NCBI RefSeq assembly: GCF_026343295.1
Contig: NZ_JAPELY010000002.1
Coordinates: forward strand, 1,550,001-1,614,000
DNA from: Streptomyces sp. NBC_00083
GTDB lineage: Bacteria > Actinomycetota > Actinomycetes > Streptomycetales > Streptomycetaceae
Length of the DNA stretch: 64,000 nt
Direction: 5' to 3'
Made by a program: the position numbers and the translations under genes. Positions 10,630 to 18,889 of this stretch are shown in pieces (within the stretch, counting starts at the first letter, position 1; each line of letters opens with the position of its first letter). The notes beneath the pieces are model-generated. The model ran no database searches. It was not told the origin of the DNA and worked only from the letters and a program-made list of their open reading frames with translations.

Positions 10630-10927
10630 CGCCGTTCACCGCACCTTTCCGCTACCGGACTCGCCCGTCGCCAACGTGGTCCGTGTCGGTGTTGACGGTA
10701 TGGGGCGGATCGCGACTTGTTGTTATCGTCAGACTGCTGATCCGGACATCTTGCCAGGTGGGGGGCGGTGTTGGAGGAGGCCGGGGAGAATTCCGACGAG
10801 AGCCGTGGGGGGAAAGGGAAGGCGGTCGTTGCTATCAAGCCATTCTGTGAACTCTGTGCCGCATGCCACTGCGAATCCACTTACGATCATGTAAGAACGC
10901 GGGAGCCTGAGGGCGGGGGAGGCGGGC
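10630..10927. promoter_or_regulatory. Divergent intergenic region between pglW and the RexA-like gene
   Basis: A 298-bp gene-free stretch that must carry promoters in both directions. It is less GC-rich than its surroundings. An imperfect inverted repeat, CTTACGATCATGTAAG, sits at 10880-10895, about 33 bp before the GTG of the plus-strand gene, and could be an operator. A purine-rich ribosome-binding site (GGGGGAGG) lies just before 10928. I cannot assign the -10/-35 boxes with confidence. Confidence 0.45.
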
Positions 10928-11899
10928 GTGGCCCGGACAGTACGCAAGCGAACAGTCTTCTTCTTCGAGGTCGTTGAGGCCAAGCGTGGTCAGCCGCGCA
11001 TGGATCACCAGGACTGGCGGAGCTTCCTCGACCGGGTCGCGGCCTCGGAGTCGTACGAGCGCGTGGTCCGCAGTGCGGAGGATCAGCTGGTCGGGGTGAT
11101 TGACTCAGCTATCTCTGTTGATCATTTGCAACTCGCGAAGATTACCGGTGAGGTGCCGCACCAGCTGGATCGGAGCAACGGAACGATCGAGGCGCTTCAG
11201 GTCGCGGCAGGTAAGGATGTCGTCCATGTGACGACGATCTGCTTCCTTCCGTACGCCAACATCATCGGGGTGCTGCCCGGCGGCTTCTCGGCGCCGCGGG
11301 TGAGTGCCATCACCAAGTGGCTGAATGGCGTTGGTCTGCCGTGGGGCGAGGTGGTGCTCAAGCCGGTCATCCACGCGCGCGCTCGAGAGAAGCTCAACCG
11401 CATTGAGGCGGTCACTGAGTTCACTGTGCAGTTGGAGGGGGCTCCGGCGGATACTGTCAGTGCCTTGAGCGCCCACGGCGGCCTTGCTGATTCACTGCGG
11501 AGTTTTGGGCAACGGCATCCCGACACCTCCATCACGCTCTCGCTGAAGGTGCCCCAGCGTGGCAGCAGGCTCTCCGCGATGCGCAGGAATCGGGCCGCGA
11601 CCGAACTGCGCACTGACGTACTCCAGTTCATGCCAGATCTGGACGAATGGGTGGACGAGTCCGGAGTGATCCGGTCCGTGACCGGCAGGGTCGCGGTCCG
11701 GGACCCGCACCGTCAGTCCCTTGAGTACGAGCCGCTCGACTTCCTCGCCCACCGCATCACGGCCCAGTGCGATGTCCCGCTCGCTTTCACCGACGGTCGG
11801 TCGGTCGATCTGCGGTACGCCGTCGACGAAATCTTTGCAGCAGCCCGAACGCACGAGCAGGCACTGCAGGAAGCATGTCAGTATCGGTCGCTAGCCTGA
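10928..11899 (+). CDS. RexA-like soluble protein of a putative two-gene phage-exclusion unit
   Basis: A 323-residue soluble protein without signal peptide or membrane segment. From memory of lambda RexA, the order of features agrees. A short basic beta N-terminus is followed by a small helical region. Next comes a strand-rich core with FLPYANIIGVLPGGFSAPRV (compare FLFVEG..IGFARTVFGP in RexA), then a helix with WLN, a second repeat-like beta segment (about 155-230), and a C-terminal helical end. The very similar pairing with a four-helix membrane protein immediately downstream supports the idea. Start GTG at 10928 follows a strong GGGGGAGG site. Lambda RexA senses phage DNA structures and activates the RexB channel. 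The alternative is an uncharacterised DUF protein of defence islands; sequence identity to RexA must be low. Confidence 0.5.
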   Translation: MARTVRKRTVFFFEVVEAKRGQPRMDHQDWRSFLDRVAASESYERVVRSAEDQLVGVIDSAISVDHLQLAKITGEVPHQLDRSNGTIEALQVAAGKDVVHVTTICFLPYANIIGVLPGGFSAPRVSAITKWLNGVGLPWGEVVLKPVIHARAREKLNRIEAVTEFTVQLEGAPADTVSALSAHGGLADSLRSFGQRHPDTSITLSLKVPQRGSRLSAMRRNRAATELRTDVLQFMPDLDEWVDESGVIRSVTGRVAVRDPHRQSLEYEPLDFLAHRITAQCDVPLAFTDGRSVDLRYAVDEIFAAARTHEQALQEACQYRSLA

Positions 11900-11930
11900 G
11901 CAGCATTTCAGGGCTGAGGTTGGGGGCGAC

Positions 11931-12473
11931 GTGCTGAATTGGCTGTGGCGACGCTGGGTGGGTCGACCGGCGGTGGACTTGGTGATCGCAGGTGTGGTGG
12001 TCGGCCTGCACATGATGGCTGTACGGATCACGGGCGCGGGCGATGTGCTGGGATGGCCCGGCAGAGAGCAGAGGATCGTGGTCTACACGACGACGGCGAC
12101 CGTCGTCGCGATCGTCGGCAGCTTCATCACTGCGGCTGTGACCCTGTACGCCGCGGCGACAGGCCCCCGTATGCGGGTATTGCGTACGCACCCTCAACAG
12201 GGGCCGGAATTCCGACGGAATTGGATGAGCATTCTCAGCGCGACACTGGTGATCTCCGGGCTGTGCCTGCTCGCTGTCGTCCTCGACACCACACAGCACG
12301 ATCCGGGGGGAGTGCACTGGCTGGCCGAGGGCGCGGCAGCCCTCGGGGTGGCGCGCGCGGTGCGGTTGATTTGGTTGTTCGGCAAGATCATCATCGGCAA
12401 TGACCTTGATCTTGGTGACACCCAGGATCCGGCGCTGCCGCCTCCGGCGCCGGTGCGGCAGCCGGGGGCGTGA
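11931..12473 (+). CDS. Four-helix membrane protein, RexB-like putative effector
   Basis: A 180-residue protein with four predicted transmembrane helices (about residues 13-32, 51-75, 102-122 and 131-150). Helices 2 and 3 are separated by an arginine-rich cytoplasmic loop (GPRMRVLRTH..EFRRN), as in lambda RexB, where the same loop follows helix 2. A short acidic/proline-rich tail ends the protein. The start is the GTG at 11931 after GAGGTTGGGGG, 31 bp after the RexA-like gene, so the two are surely one operon. RexB is a membrane ion channel that depolarises infected cells. By analogy this gene would be the abortive-infection effector, but the assignment rests on topology and context, not on strong similarity. 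Confidence 0.5.
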   Translation: MLNWLWRRWVGRPAVDLVIAGVVVGLHMMAVRITGAGDVLGWPGREQRIVVYTTTATVVAIVGSFITAAVTLYAAATGPRMRVLRTHPQQGPEFRRNWMSILSATLVISGLCLLAVVLDTTQHDPGGVHWLAEGAAALGVARAVRLIWLFGKIIIGNDLDLGDTQDPALPPPAPVRQPGA

Positions 12474-12792
12474 TCAGGACCCGGGGGCAGCTGCCGACCT
12501 GGCCCCGGGGTGTGGCGTATGGAGCAGGATCGCCGATGGCTCACTGTGGCTTGTCAGCACTTGCGTCAGATGTGAGCAGGCACCGTCCTGCGGTCGGACG
12601 GCGCGGAGAGTATGTGCAGGACGGCCTTGGCCGCGGCCGGTATGGCGCCGAGTGCGTCAAAGTAAGCGGTGGCGGCCCGAGGGGCCTCGTCGAGTGCTTG
12701 GTGCACCCGAGGGCACTCCAAGTTCTTGCCGCTCGCTGCAACGTCGTGTCCGTCCAGGCGTGGATGAGGAGGCCCGGCCTGAAGTGGCGGCG
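12474..12792. other. Gene-poor region between convergent genes, with a possible coding remnant
   Basis: A 319-bp stretch between the ends of the RexB-like gene and the PIN toxin gene. A minus-strand frame at 12566-12721 would encode about 51 residues with protein-like composition (DEAPRAATAYFDALGAIPAA). It has only a TTG start and no clear ribosome-binding site, so it may be the remnant of a lost gene. Short G/C arms around 12481-12510 could form a weak terminator. Nothing else is recognisable. Confidence 0.3.
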
Positions 12793-13191
12793 TCAGACCT
12801 TCTCGGCTGCGATCCGGGCGTAGTCGGCGGTGAGCATGGCGATGTCTTCGACGTCTGAGGTCAGGATGGTGACATGGCCGGCTTGGGCGAGGGCTGTGGC
12901 GCAGAGCATGGCGTCGATGGCGTACTTGTGGCCGTGCAGTCCTGCCGTACGCAGCAGGGTGGCGGCTGACTGGGCGATGGCCTGGGTGACCGGTTCGACT
13001 CGCAGCCGGGACAGCGTCCATTTCAGTGCGGCGTCGTTGATCTTCGGGTGGATCACTTCGACGAGCACCGCGGCGGAGGTGATGACGGGTAAGTCCGCGT
13101 CGCGGGCGGCCGTGAGCCACTCGTGGACCTCGCGGTCGCGCTGAACGGCCTTGGCCAGGCCCTCGCTGTCCAGGATGAGGGCGCCACTCAC
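12793..13191 (-). CDS. PIN-domain toxin (VapC-like ribonuclease)
   Basis: A 132-residue PIN-fold protein. The acidic active-site residues are visible: Asp8 (LILDSEG), Glu45 (LVEVIH), Asp93 (AIDAM) and Asp113 (LTSDVED). This matches the Mg-dependent RNase site of VapC toxins. The start is the GTG at 13191, overlapping the upstream antitoxin stop as GTGA, the standard arrangement for toxin-antitoxin pairs. Toxins of this family cleave tRNA or rRNA when the antitoxin is lost. It may stabilise the defence island. I am confident of the fold; the RNA target is unknown. Confidence 0.88.
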   Translation of the reverse strand: MSGALILDSEGLAKAVQRDREVHEWLTAARDADLPVITSAAVLVEVIHPKINDAALKWTLSRLRVEPVTQAIAQSAATLLRTAGLHGHKYAIDAMLCATALAQAGHVTILTSDVEDIAMLTADYARIAAEKV

Positions 13192-13475
13192 GCGGCTGCC
13201 CCGGCACCGGACGAGGGGGCGGTCCCGGTGAGCTTCGCCCGCTTGGCGGCCACGGCCTCCGGATCGGCCGGGCCGTTGGCCTCGTCGAAGTCGGCGATCA
13301 GCTCGTCCAGATTGTCGCGCTCGATCTGCCGCTGCGCGGCCCTCTCCAAATACGCGGACACGCCCCGTTTACCTACCCGTTCGCGGATCGCCTGCAGGGT
13401 GCCGGTACTGAGGGAGACGGAGATGCCGCTGCTGGGGCCGTCGCCAGGAGAGAAATCGGTGTCTTCGTCAGCCAT
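13188..13475 (-). CDS. Ribbon-helix-helix antitoxin (VapB/CopG-like)
   Basis: A 95-residue protein. A short N-terminal strand (GISVSLSTGTLQAIRERVG) followed by two helices (SAYLERAAQRQIERDNLDEL) fits a ribbon-helix-helix DNA-binding domain. The C-terminal tail (EAVAAKRAKLTG) would wrap the toxin. A longer frame from a TTG at 13496 exists, but the ATG at 13475 is preferred. The sequence just upstream reads TATACT, six bases, then ATG, which fits a -10 box and a leaderless mRNA, and no Shine-Dalgarno is present. The gene is translationally coupled to the toxin. It should repress its own promoter through the palindrome at 13484-13504. Confidence 0.82.
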   Translation of the reverse strand: MADEDTDFSPGDGPSSGISVSLSTGTLQAIRERVGKRGVSAYLERAAQRQIERDNLDELIADFDEANGPADPEAVAAKRAKLTGTAPSSGAGAAA

Positions 13476-13483
13476 GGGGCAAG

Positions 13484-13504
13484 TATAGCATTTCAAATGC
13501 TATA
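13484..13504. promoter_or_regulatory. Autoregulatory operator/promoter of the toxin-antitoxin pair
   Basis: A perfect inverted repeat with 10-bp arms (TATAGCATTT and AAATGCTATA) around a single central base, ending 8 bp before the antitoxin ATG. The promoter-proximal arm contains TATACT on the minus strand, so repressor binding would cover the -10 box. This is the classic layout of antitoxin autorepression. Confidence 0.8.
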
Positions 13505-14515
13505 TGGCGAGGCCTTTGCCTCCGTGTCCTCTCCGGCGCTCATGAGGGCTGCGCATGCTGGGTTGGGGCGTGCGTCAAGAGATCGCACGTAGCGCCCGTA
13601 ATGCACATGACCCCGAGCCAGTCGCGCCCCCGCATTCCTGCTGACCTGCGGTTTTCTGGCACATGTTTTTGATTCACATCATTTCGATGACGCACCACGT
13701 GGAGTGCGTGGCGATCCTTGAGCCGGTGAAGAAGGACGACTGACCTGCGGCTTCGAGCGTGCGCGGTGCGCGGCGACGGCGGCCTCGGCGGGTAGGCCCG
13801 CCTCAAGCCCCGCCACCGCTGCCGCTTCGACGAGAGGGGTCTCCACCGCTCGGCGGATCGCAGCTTCCTTCCGCCCGTGCGGCTGTGCCTGCCTACAGGT
13901 CGCACCGAAATCGCCGACGCCGGTCCGAGAGCGCTCCTTGCGTCGCTTCCCGCCCTCCGAGGCCGGCCGGCACAGGCCCGCGTCCTCCCCGCTTACGGTA
14001 AGTGCGACGTCACTCCCCGTCGAGAGTGCCGCTTTGCGGTGTGCGCTCCGACCGCGGCAGGCTCGTGCCCGGCCGCCCTTGCCTCTTGCGCCGCGTCCTC
14101 GCCCGGCTGTCGCTGCTCGGCACCTGATGCGCGGCCGGAGGGGCAAGAGGTCACGGCTCCTTGAACTCCGCGATCCAGCGGGCGCGTTACCGCCGCTCGC
14201 GTTCAACGCCTTTGTGGCCATGATGCGGCAGCCGCCGCGCTCGCGGGCCACCGCATGGCGAGCGGGCCAGGTTGGTTCGCGCGGTGTTGTCTCGCCGGCG
14301 AGACACGCACAGCATGAGGAGGCCTGCGAGGGCAGTCCTGTGCCGCGGCGACGTGGCACACGACTGCCGCGCCGAGGGGGCGTGATGGAGGCCGGGTGGC
14401 CGACGCCGCCGGCCGGACACCGCGGGCCGGATCGTTTGCGCAGGAGAGTCCTGGCGAACTCAGTTCGAGCATCAGGGAGATGGCCGATGCGCCATGGCAG
14501 AGAGGCGGCGGGCAA
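13505..14515. other. Boundary region between the defence island and the biosynthetic cluster
   Basis: About 1 kb with no convincing gene on either strand. Open frames are present but have shadow-like Arg/Pro/Ser-rich translations and no good starts. An AT-richer patch lies at 13650-13690. The only clear element is the 18-bp palindrome at 14288-14305, shared with other promoters of the cluster. This is probably decayed sequence plus the control region of the first cluster operon. Confidence 0.5.
14288..14305. promoter_or_regulatory. Cluster palindrome, copy 1 (perfect), upstream of the carrier protein/KASIII operon
   Basis: TGTCTCGCCGGCGAGACA is a perfect 18-bp palindrome, about 210 bp before the GTG of the carrier protein gene. 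The same element recurs at 16033, 30040, 30688, 48556 and 61820, always between genes. It is probably the binding site of a dimeric cluster-specific regulator. I could not place a convincing -35/-10 pair at this copy. Confidence 0.75.
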
Positions 14516-14971
14516 GTGACGATCGGCAAGGACGACGGCGACGGCGCGGGTGACGGCAACAGCGCGGGCGACAGCGACCCCCAGGCCGTGCGCGGCTGTC
14601 TCGACGGGCTGGTCCGGGCCCGACTGACCGGCCCCTTCAGCCACGACGTCCCGCTCGTCTCGCTCGGATTCGACTCGCTCGCGGCCATCGAGCTGTGGGC
14701 CCGGCTGCGCGCCGACCTCGGTGTGGACATTCCGGCCGGCGACCTGCTGGAGCTCACCCCGGACGGCTTGGCGGCGCGGGTCCTGGCGGAGGGCGGGTCG
14801 GTCACCGCTGCCGGGCCGGTGACCGGCGGCCCCGCGGAGGCGGACCTCGACGACGCCTCTCCGGAGGCGGCCGCAAACCTCCTCGCCGCCCTCGACGGCC
14901 TGGACGACGCGGGAATGGCGCGCCTGATGGCGGAACTCGGACCCGGTGCCCACACGACGCCCGCGGACTGA
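14516..14971 (+). CDS. Free acyl carrier protein
   Basis: A protein of about 151 residues with a carrier domain at residues 22-90. The phosphopantetheine attachment motif LGFDSLAAIELW has the serine near residue 54. The N-terminus (Asp/Gly-rich) and a 60-residue Asp/Ala-rich tail are low complexity. The start is uncertain: the GTG at 14516 follows AGAGG by ten bases, while an in-frame ATG at 14480 has its purine stretch too close. The motif is of the polyketide/fatty-acid type rather than the NRPS GGxS type. It lies 89 bp before the KASIII-like gene and is probably its partner carrier. Confidence 0.8.
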   Translation: MTIGKDDGDGAGDGNSAGDSDPQAVRGCLDGLVRARLTGPFSHDVPLVSLGFDSLAAIELWARLRADLGVDIPAGDLLELTPDGLAARVLAEGGSVTAAGPVTGGPAEADLDDASPEAAANLLAALDGLDDAGMARLMAELGPGAHTTPAD

Positions 14972-15060
14972 ACCCGGCCTCCCCGACGGGGCCGTCCACC
15001 GACCGTGCCGGCCGGCGCGAGCCCGGCCGACCCCTGCACACTTCCTGTTGTGGAGCCTTG

Positions 15061-16002
15061 ATGAGTTCCTCCTCTGTCTTCCTGAGTGGACCGCGGTACG
15101 TGCTGGGGGAGATCGCGTCGCACTACGGCGACCTTCCGGACCTGAAGGAGCGCGCCGGTGAACTGGGGTTGCCGTATGCCCCGCAGGTGTGGGGCTGGGG
15201 CCAAGTGCACCGGACCCACAAGTCGTTGGAGGAGCTGGCGGTCGAGGCGGGCCGGGCGACCCTCCGCGCCGCCGGCGTCGACCCCTCGTCCGTCGACGCG
15301 CTGGTGCTGTGCTGCACCAGCTTCCCCGGGGGGCCGGACAGCCACGGCGGTTTCGTGCGGACCATCTCCGAGGGGCTGGGCCTGCATGACGCCGACTTCC
15401 TCGGCGTGACGCTCGACCGATGCACGAACCTCCTGGCGGGACTGCGCGTCGCCGAGGCCTTCGTGGCGGCCGGAACCCATCGGCGGGTCCTGGTCGTCAC
15501 CACCGACCGCGTCACCGCCGAGGCGGAACGTCTCGCCAAGTTCGCCCTGTTCAGCGATGGCGCGGCCGGAGCGCTGGTGTCGGACACCGACGGAGAGTAC
15601 GAGATCGTCGCCAGTGCCGCGGCGCACGAGACGAAGGACCTGGACTGGTCGAACCAGATCAGCCCGGAACTCTCCCGCCGGGTCAACACGCACCTGATGA
15701 AGCACGCGTCCCGACGGGCGCCCCACGGGGCATCCATGGGAATCGACCAGGTCGACATTCTCATGCACACCAATGTCTTCGAAGCCATCATTGTCATGAA
15801 GGAGCTTCAGGCGGGATTTTCCGCCGCGCAATTGTTCACGGACAACATCGCGCGAGTGGGCCATTGCTTCGCCGCCGACCCGGTCATCAATCTGGCCGAT
15901 CTCGCTGCGGCCGGCCGACTTCGCGATCGGGGGAGCTATCTCCTGGCCGCCTCGGTTCCGGGCGTACGGTACGGGATTCTGCTGCGCAAGCAGCCGCGTT
16001 AG
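15061..16002 (+). CDS. KASIII-like 3-oxoacyl-ACP synthase III family enzyme
   Basis: A 313-residue thiolase-fold protein, close to FabH length. Cys121 (LDRCTNLLAG) is in the nucleophile position and His236 (MHTNVF) matches the first catalytic His. The third position reads GHCFAADP around residue 268, with His where FabH has Asn in GNTSAA. That change is seen in KASIII relatives that make ester, amide or acyl-transfer products rather than C-C bonds, so condensation activity is doubtful. The ATG at 15061 is chosen as the only start giving the conserved N-terminus. It is co-transcribed with the carrier protein upstream. A likely role is forming or transferring an acyl group on that carrier. Confidence 0.78.
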   Translation: MSSSSVFLSGPRYVLGEIASHYGDLPDLKERAGELGLPYAPQVWGWGQVHRTHKSLEELAVEAGRATLRAAGVDPSSVDALVLCCTSFPGGPDSHGGFVRTISEGLGLHDADFLGVTLDRCTNLLAGLRVAEAFVAAGTHRRVLVVTTDRVTAEAERLAKFALFSDGAAGALVSDTDGEYEIVASAAAHETKDLDWSNQISPELSRRVNTHLMKHASRRAPHGASMGIDQVDILMHTNVFEAIIVMKELQAGFSAAQLFTDNIARVGHCFAADPVINLADLAAAGRLRDRGSYLLAASVPGVRYGILLRKQPR

Positions 16003-16335
16003 CATCCGAACCGGCACGGTCGGCGAGGGCTTTGTCTCGCTGGCGAGACAAGCGTCGGCCGGTCCGCCGCCGCAAGTCGGCGGCCGAGACCGGGATGAAG
16101 TGACCCGGCGCGCCCGGATATTCACGATGGCACCGTCTTTCGTGGCCCGCGCGTTCACGACCGTCGCCTTTCCTGATGGGATGAGTCCCGTCGCCCGCAC
16201 CGATATTGGCGGGGTGCCGCGACAGGGCGGCTGATCTGGCGGGGCCGTGCCTCGTTCGCGTAAATTCCGGATCACGTTGCTGCCGGGCTCGCGGCCGTCT
16301 CGACCGATACTGACCTGCGGATCTGAAAGGGCGAC
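16003..16335. other. Control region before the hydrazine operon
   Basis: 333 bp without a gene. It contains the cluster palindrome at 16033-16050, about 286 bp before the acyl-CoA dehydrogenase ATG, and a GAAAGGGCG ribosome-binding site at its right end. An AT-rich spot (GATATT) at 16117-16122 could be part of a promoter. Nothing else is recognised. Confidence 0.45.
16033..16050. promoter_or_regulatory. Cluster palindrome, copy 2, upstream of the hydrazine operon
   Basis: TGTCTCGCTGGCGAGACA differs from a perfect palindrome only at the centre. With flanking bases the symmetry extends to TTGTCTC...GAGACAA (16032-16051). It lies 31 bp after the KASIII-like stop codon and ahead of the long acyl-CoA dehydrogenase to E2 operon. 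Confidence 0.75.
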
Positions 16336-17598
16336 ATGAATTACGCGCTGTTCAGTGGTCTCGATGAGGAATTCCTGGCGCTGCCGTTCTACGAGGAGCA
16401 GCACCGCACGACGGCCGTGGAACTCGCCGAATGGTGCGTCGCCCACGCCGACTTGTGGTCGCGTCCTTTGGAGCGGACGCCGGAGAAGGCCGGCCGGGAG
16501 ATCCTGAGCGCGCTCGGCTCCGCCGGATGGCTGGGATTCCTCGACCCCGCGAACCGGCCCGATGCGGGTGGCCTGCGTTCTGTCTGTCTGGCCAGGGAAA
16601 TCCTCGCCTACGCGGACGACCTGGCGGACTTCGCCTTCTCCATCCAAGCGCTGTCGGCGACCCCGATCCTCCGATGGGGGAGCAGTGCGCAGCAGGGGGA
16701 GTACCTGCCGCGCATGGCGTCCGGCGAAGTGGCGGGATCGTTCGCGATCTCCGAGGAGGAGGCCGGCTCCGACATCTCGGCAGTCGGTCTGACGGCCGAC
16801 CGCGTGTCCGGCGGCTATCTGCTGAACGGCCGGAAGGCCTGGATCGCGCACGCCGGCATCGCGGATGTGCACTGCGTGATCGCGCGGACGGGAGAGGGAC
16901 CCGGTGCGCTGGGGCTCACCGCGTTCCTGGTACCGGCGCACACGCCCGGCGTCCGGGTGCTGGAGGAGGTGCCGCTGGTCGCTCCGCGCTCCTTCGGACA
17001 CCTGGCCTTCGACGACTGCCTGGTCCCCGAATCGAGTGTCCTCGGACGCCCCGGACACGGCTTCGTGGTCGCTACGGACCTGCTGGAACGCTTCCGGATG
17101 ACGGTGGGGGCGGCCGCGGTGGGGTTCGCGCGGCGCGCCCGCGACTCGGCGGTCCAGCGGGCCCGTGAACGGCGGATCCACGGCGGCAGGCTGCTCGACC
17201 TTCAGCTGGTGAAAGGGGCGCTTGCCGACATGGAGATCAAGCTGAACGCGTCCGCGCTCCTGGTCGCGCGGGCCGCGTGGGAGTTCGACCACGAGAACCC
17301 CGGCTGCGCGAAGCATTCGAGTATCGCCAAGGTGGCCGCCACCGAGGCCGCGCAGGAGATCGTCGACGCCGCCGTCCAGCTCCACGGGGCAGCGGGACTG
17401 GTGGCCGACAGCGTCCCCGAACGTCTGTACCGGCAGGTCAGATCCCTGCGTATCTACGAGGGAGCCTCCGAGGTCCAGAAGCTCATCATCGCGGACGCCC
17501 TGGGACGGCGACCGCACGCGGGCCGGTCCCGAGTGGCATCCGACGTCCCGCCCAGTCGAGTGGACATCCGATGCGTAGACGGGGAGAGCCATGAGTGA
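16336..17598 (+). CDS. Acyl-CoA dehydrogenase-type flavoenzyme, probably acting on a carrier-bound substrate
   Basis: A 420-residue protein with the full acyl-CoA dehydrogenase layout: N-terminal helices, a central FAD-contacting beta domain (FAISEEEAGSD, WIAHAG), and a C-terminal helical domain with QLHGAAG and RLYRQVRSLRIYEGASEVQ. The Glu in IYEGAS is the usual catalytic base. It opens an operon; the next gene overlaps it by 8 bp. Next to hydrazinoacetate genes it may dehydrogenate a carrier-bound hydrazinoacetyl or acylhydrazine group (C-N or N-N oxidation), as proposed for a homologous enzyme in the triacsin pathway. That role is inference. The C-terminal 25 residues are an unconserved tail. 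Confidence 0.85.
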   Translation: MNYALFSGLDEEFLALPFYEEQHRTTAVELAEWCVAHADLWSRPLERTPEKAGREILSALGSAGWLGFLDPANRPDAGGLRSVCLAREILAYADDLADFAFSIQALSATPILRWGSSAQQGEYLPRMASGEVAGSFAISEEEAGSDISAVGLTADRVSGGYLLNGRKAWIAHAGIADVHCVIARTGEGPGALGLTAFLVPAHTPGVRVLEEVPLVAPRSFGHLAFDDCLVPESSVLGRPGHGFVVATDLLERFRMTVGAAAVGFARRARDSAVQRARERRIHGGRLLDLQLVKGALADMEIKLNASALLVARAAWEFDHENPGCAKHSSIAKVAATEAAQEIVDAAVQLHGAAGLVADSVPERLYRQVRSLRIYEGASEVQKLIIADALGRRPHAGRSRVASDVPPSRVDIRCVDGESHE

Positions 17599-18886
17599 CG
17601 AACAGCACTACGAGTGTGCCGGAATAGGCGTCGGCCCTGCGAACCTGAGTCTCGCGTCCTTGTTGCACGGTTCTCCGGGGCTGCCGAACATCTTCCTTGA
17701 AAAACGTGAAGTATTCAGTTGGCACGATGGCCAGCAGATCCCCGACGCGACCCTCCAAGTCTCCGTCTTCAAGGATCTGGTGAGTCTTTCGGACCCGACC
17801 AGTTCCTTTTCATTCCTGTCGTACCTGAAGGAAAAGGGGCGGATCTACCATTTCATCAACGCCCAGTTCGGTGCGGTGCCGCGGCAGGAGTTCCGCAACT
17901 ACCTGGAGTGGGCGAGCAGGCGCAATCCGAACGTGGTGTTCGGTGAGGAAGTCGAATCCGTCGACTTCGACGGCGTATTCGTTCTGCGCACCAACCGGCG
18001 TACGGTTACGGCGAACAATGTGTCCATCGGCATCGGCAGCCGCGCCTGGGTGCCGGCGGTGGCCCGTGACCATCTCGGCCCGACGCAGTTCCACGTCAGT
18101 GAATTCATGCCCCGCAGCAGAGACTTGGTGGGGAAGAGAGTCTGCGTCGTCGGCGGCGGACAGTCGGGCGCCGAGGCGTTCCTCGATCTCATCTCGCGTC
18201 CGCCCGCCGAGCGGCCGCGCCGTATCTCCTGGGTGTCGCGCCGCCACAACTTCTCGCCCATAGACGACTCGCCCTTCACCAACGACTTCTACATGCCCGG
18301 CTATTCGGACTACTTCGCCAGGCTGGACCAGGGGACGCGCGAATCGCTCAACCGGGAGCACGTCCTGACCAGCGACGGCATTTCGGAGAGCACGCTCCGC
18401 GAGATCTACCAGCGCATCTACGCCGAGCGGTTCATCCACGGCAACACCGACCTGGTCTCCCTGTACCCGAACCGGAACGTGACCGCGGTCTCCGGCTCCG
18501 GCAGTACGTGGTCGTTGAAGCTGCACAACAGCAACCATCCGACGGTTCTCGGGCAGGTCGACGCCGACGTGGTGGTGTGGGCGACCGGGTTCCGCAGCAC
18601 CGCGCCCGACTTCCTCGCGCCGCTCGCGGACCGGCTGGAGCGCGAGGGCGACGAGTACCGGATCGACAGTGACTATGCCGTGCGGTGGGACGGTCCCGCG
18701 AACCGCAGTATCTTCCTCCAGAACGCTGCTCTGGGACAGCGCGGGCTTGCGGACAAGAACCTCAGCCTGCTCGCCTGGCGGAGCCAGCGGATCATCGACC
18801 GCGTCCGCTGTGTGCGCAGTGACGATCCGGTTCCTTCGTTCATCGAATGGTCGGCGAAGCTCAGCCCGGACGAGAGGGTGGGCTGA
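17591..18886 (+). CDS. Lysine/ornithine N-monooxygenase (first hydrazinoacetate-pathway enzyme)
   Basis: A 431-residue flavin N-hydroxylase of the IucD/SidA/PvdA family. FAD-binding GIGVGPANLSLA is at residues 11-22, the NADPH-binding GGGQSGAE near 190, and the ATGF motif near 331. Such enzymes hydroxylate the side-chain amine of Lys or Orn. The two genes that follow are a DAO-family oxidase and a cupin-MetRS fusion, exactly the set that makes hydrazinoacetic acid from N6-hydroxylysine and glycine. Lysine is therefore the likely substrate and a siderophore role is unlikely. The ATG at 17591 overlaps the previous gene. Confidence 0.9.
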   Translation: MSDEQHYECAGIGVGPANLSLASLLHGSPGLPNIFLEKREVFSWHDGQQIPDATLQVSVFKDLVSLSDPTSSFSFLSYLKEKGRIYHFINAQFGAVPRQEFRNYLEWASRRNPNVVFGEEVESVDFDGVFVLRTNRRTVTANNVSIGIGSRAWVPAVARDHLGPTQFHVSEFMPRSRDLVGKRVCVVGGGQSGAEAFLDLISRPPAERPRRISWVSRRHNFSPIDDSPFTNDFYMPGYSDYFARLDQGTRESLNREHVLTSDGISESTLREIYQRIYAERFIHGNTDLVSLYPNRNVTAVSGSGSTWSLKLHNSNHPTVLGQVDADVVVWATGFRSTAPDFLAPLADRLEREGDEYRIDSDYAVRWDGPANRSIFLQNAALGQRGLADKNLSLLAWRSQRIIDRVRCVRSDDPVPSFIEWSAKLSPDERVG

Positions 18887-18889
18887 GCC

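Noticed and set aside
13679..13743. Small plus-strand frame (ATG at 13687, 18 residues) in the boundary region
   Set aside because: Protein-like but very short, without upstream in-frame extension or ribosome-binding site; could be a decayed gene end but cannot be supported.
14203..17592. Very long minus-strand open frame antisense to the KASIII-like and acyl-CoA dehydrogenase genes
   Set aside because: Its translation has no recognisable motif and is Arg/Gly/Pro-rich; it mirrors GC-rich coding sequence on the other strand, where clear family motifs are present.
17591..18886. Siderophore hydroxamate biosynthesis
   Set aside because: No hydroxamate acyltransferase, siderophore receptor or iron-transport gene is nearby; the context is the hydrazine trio.
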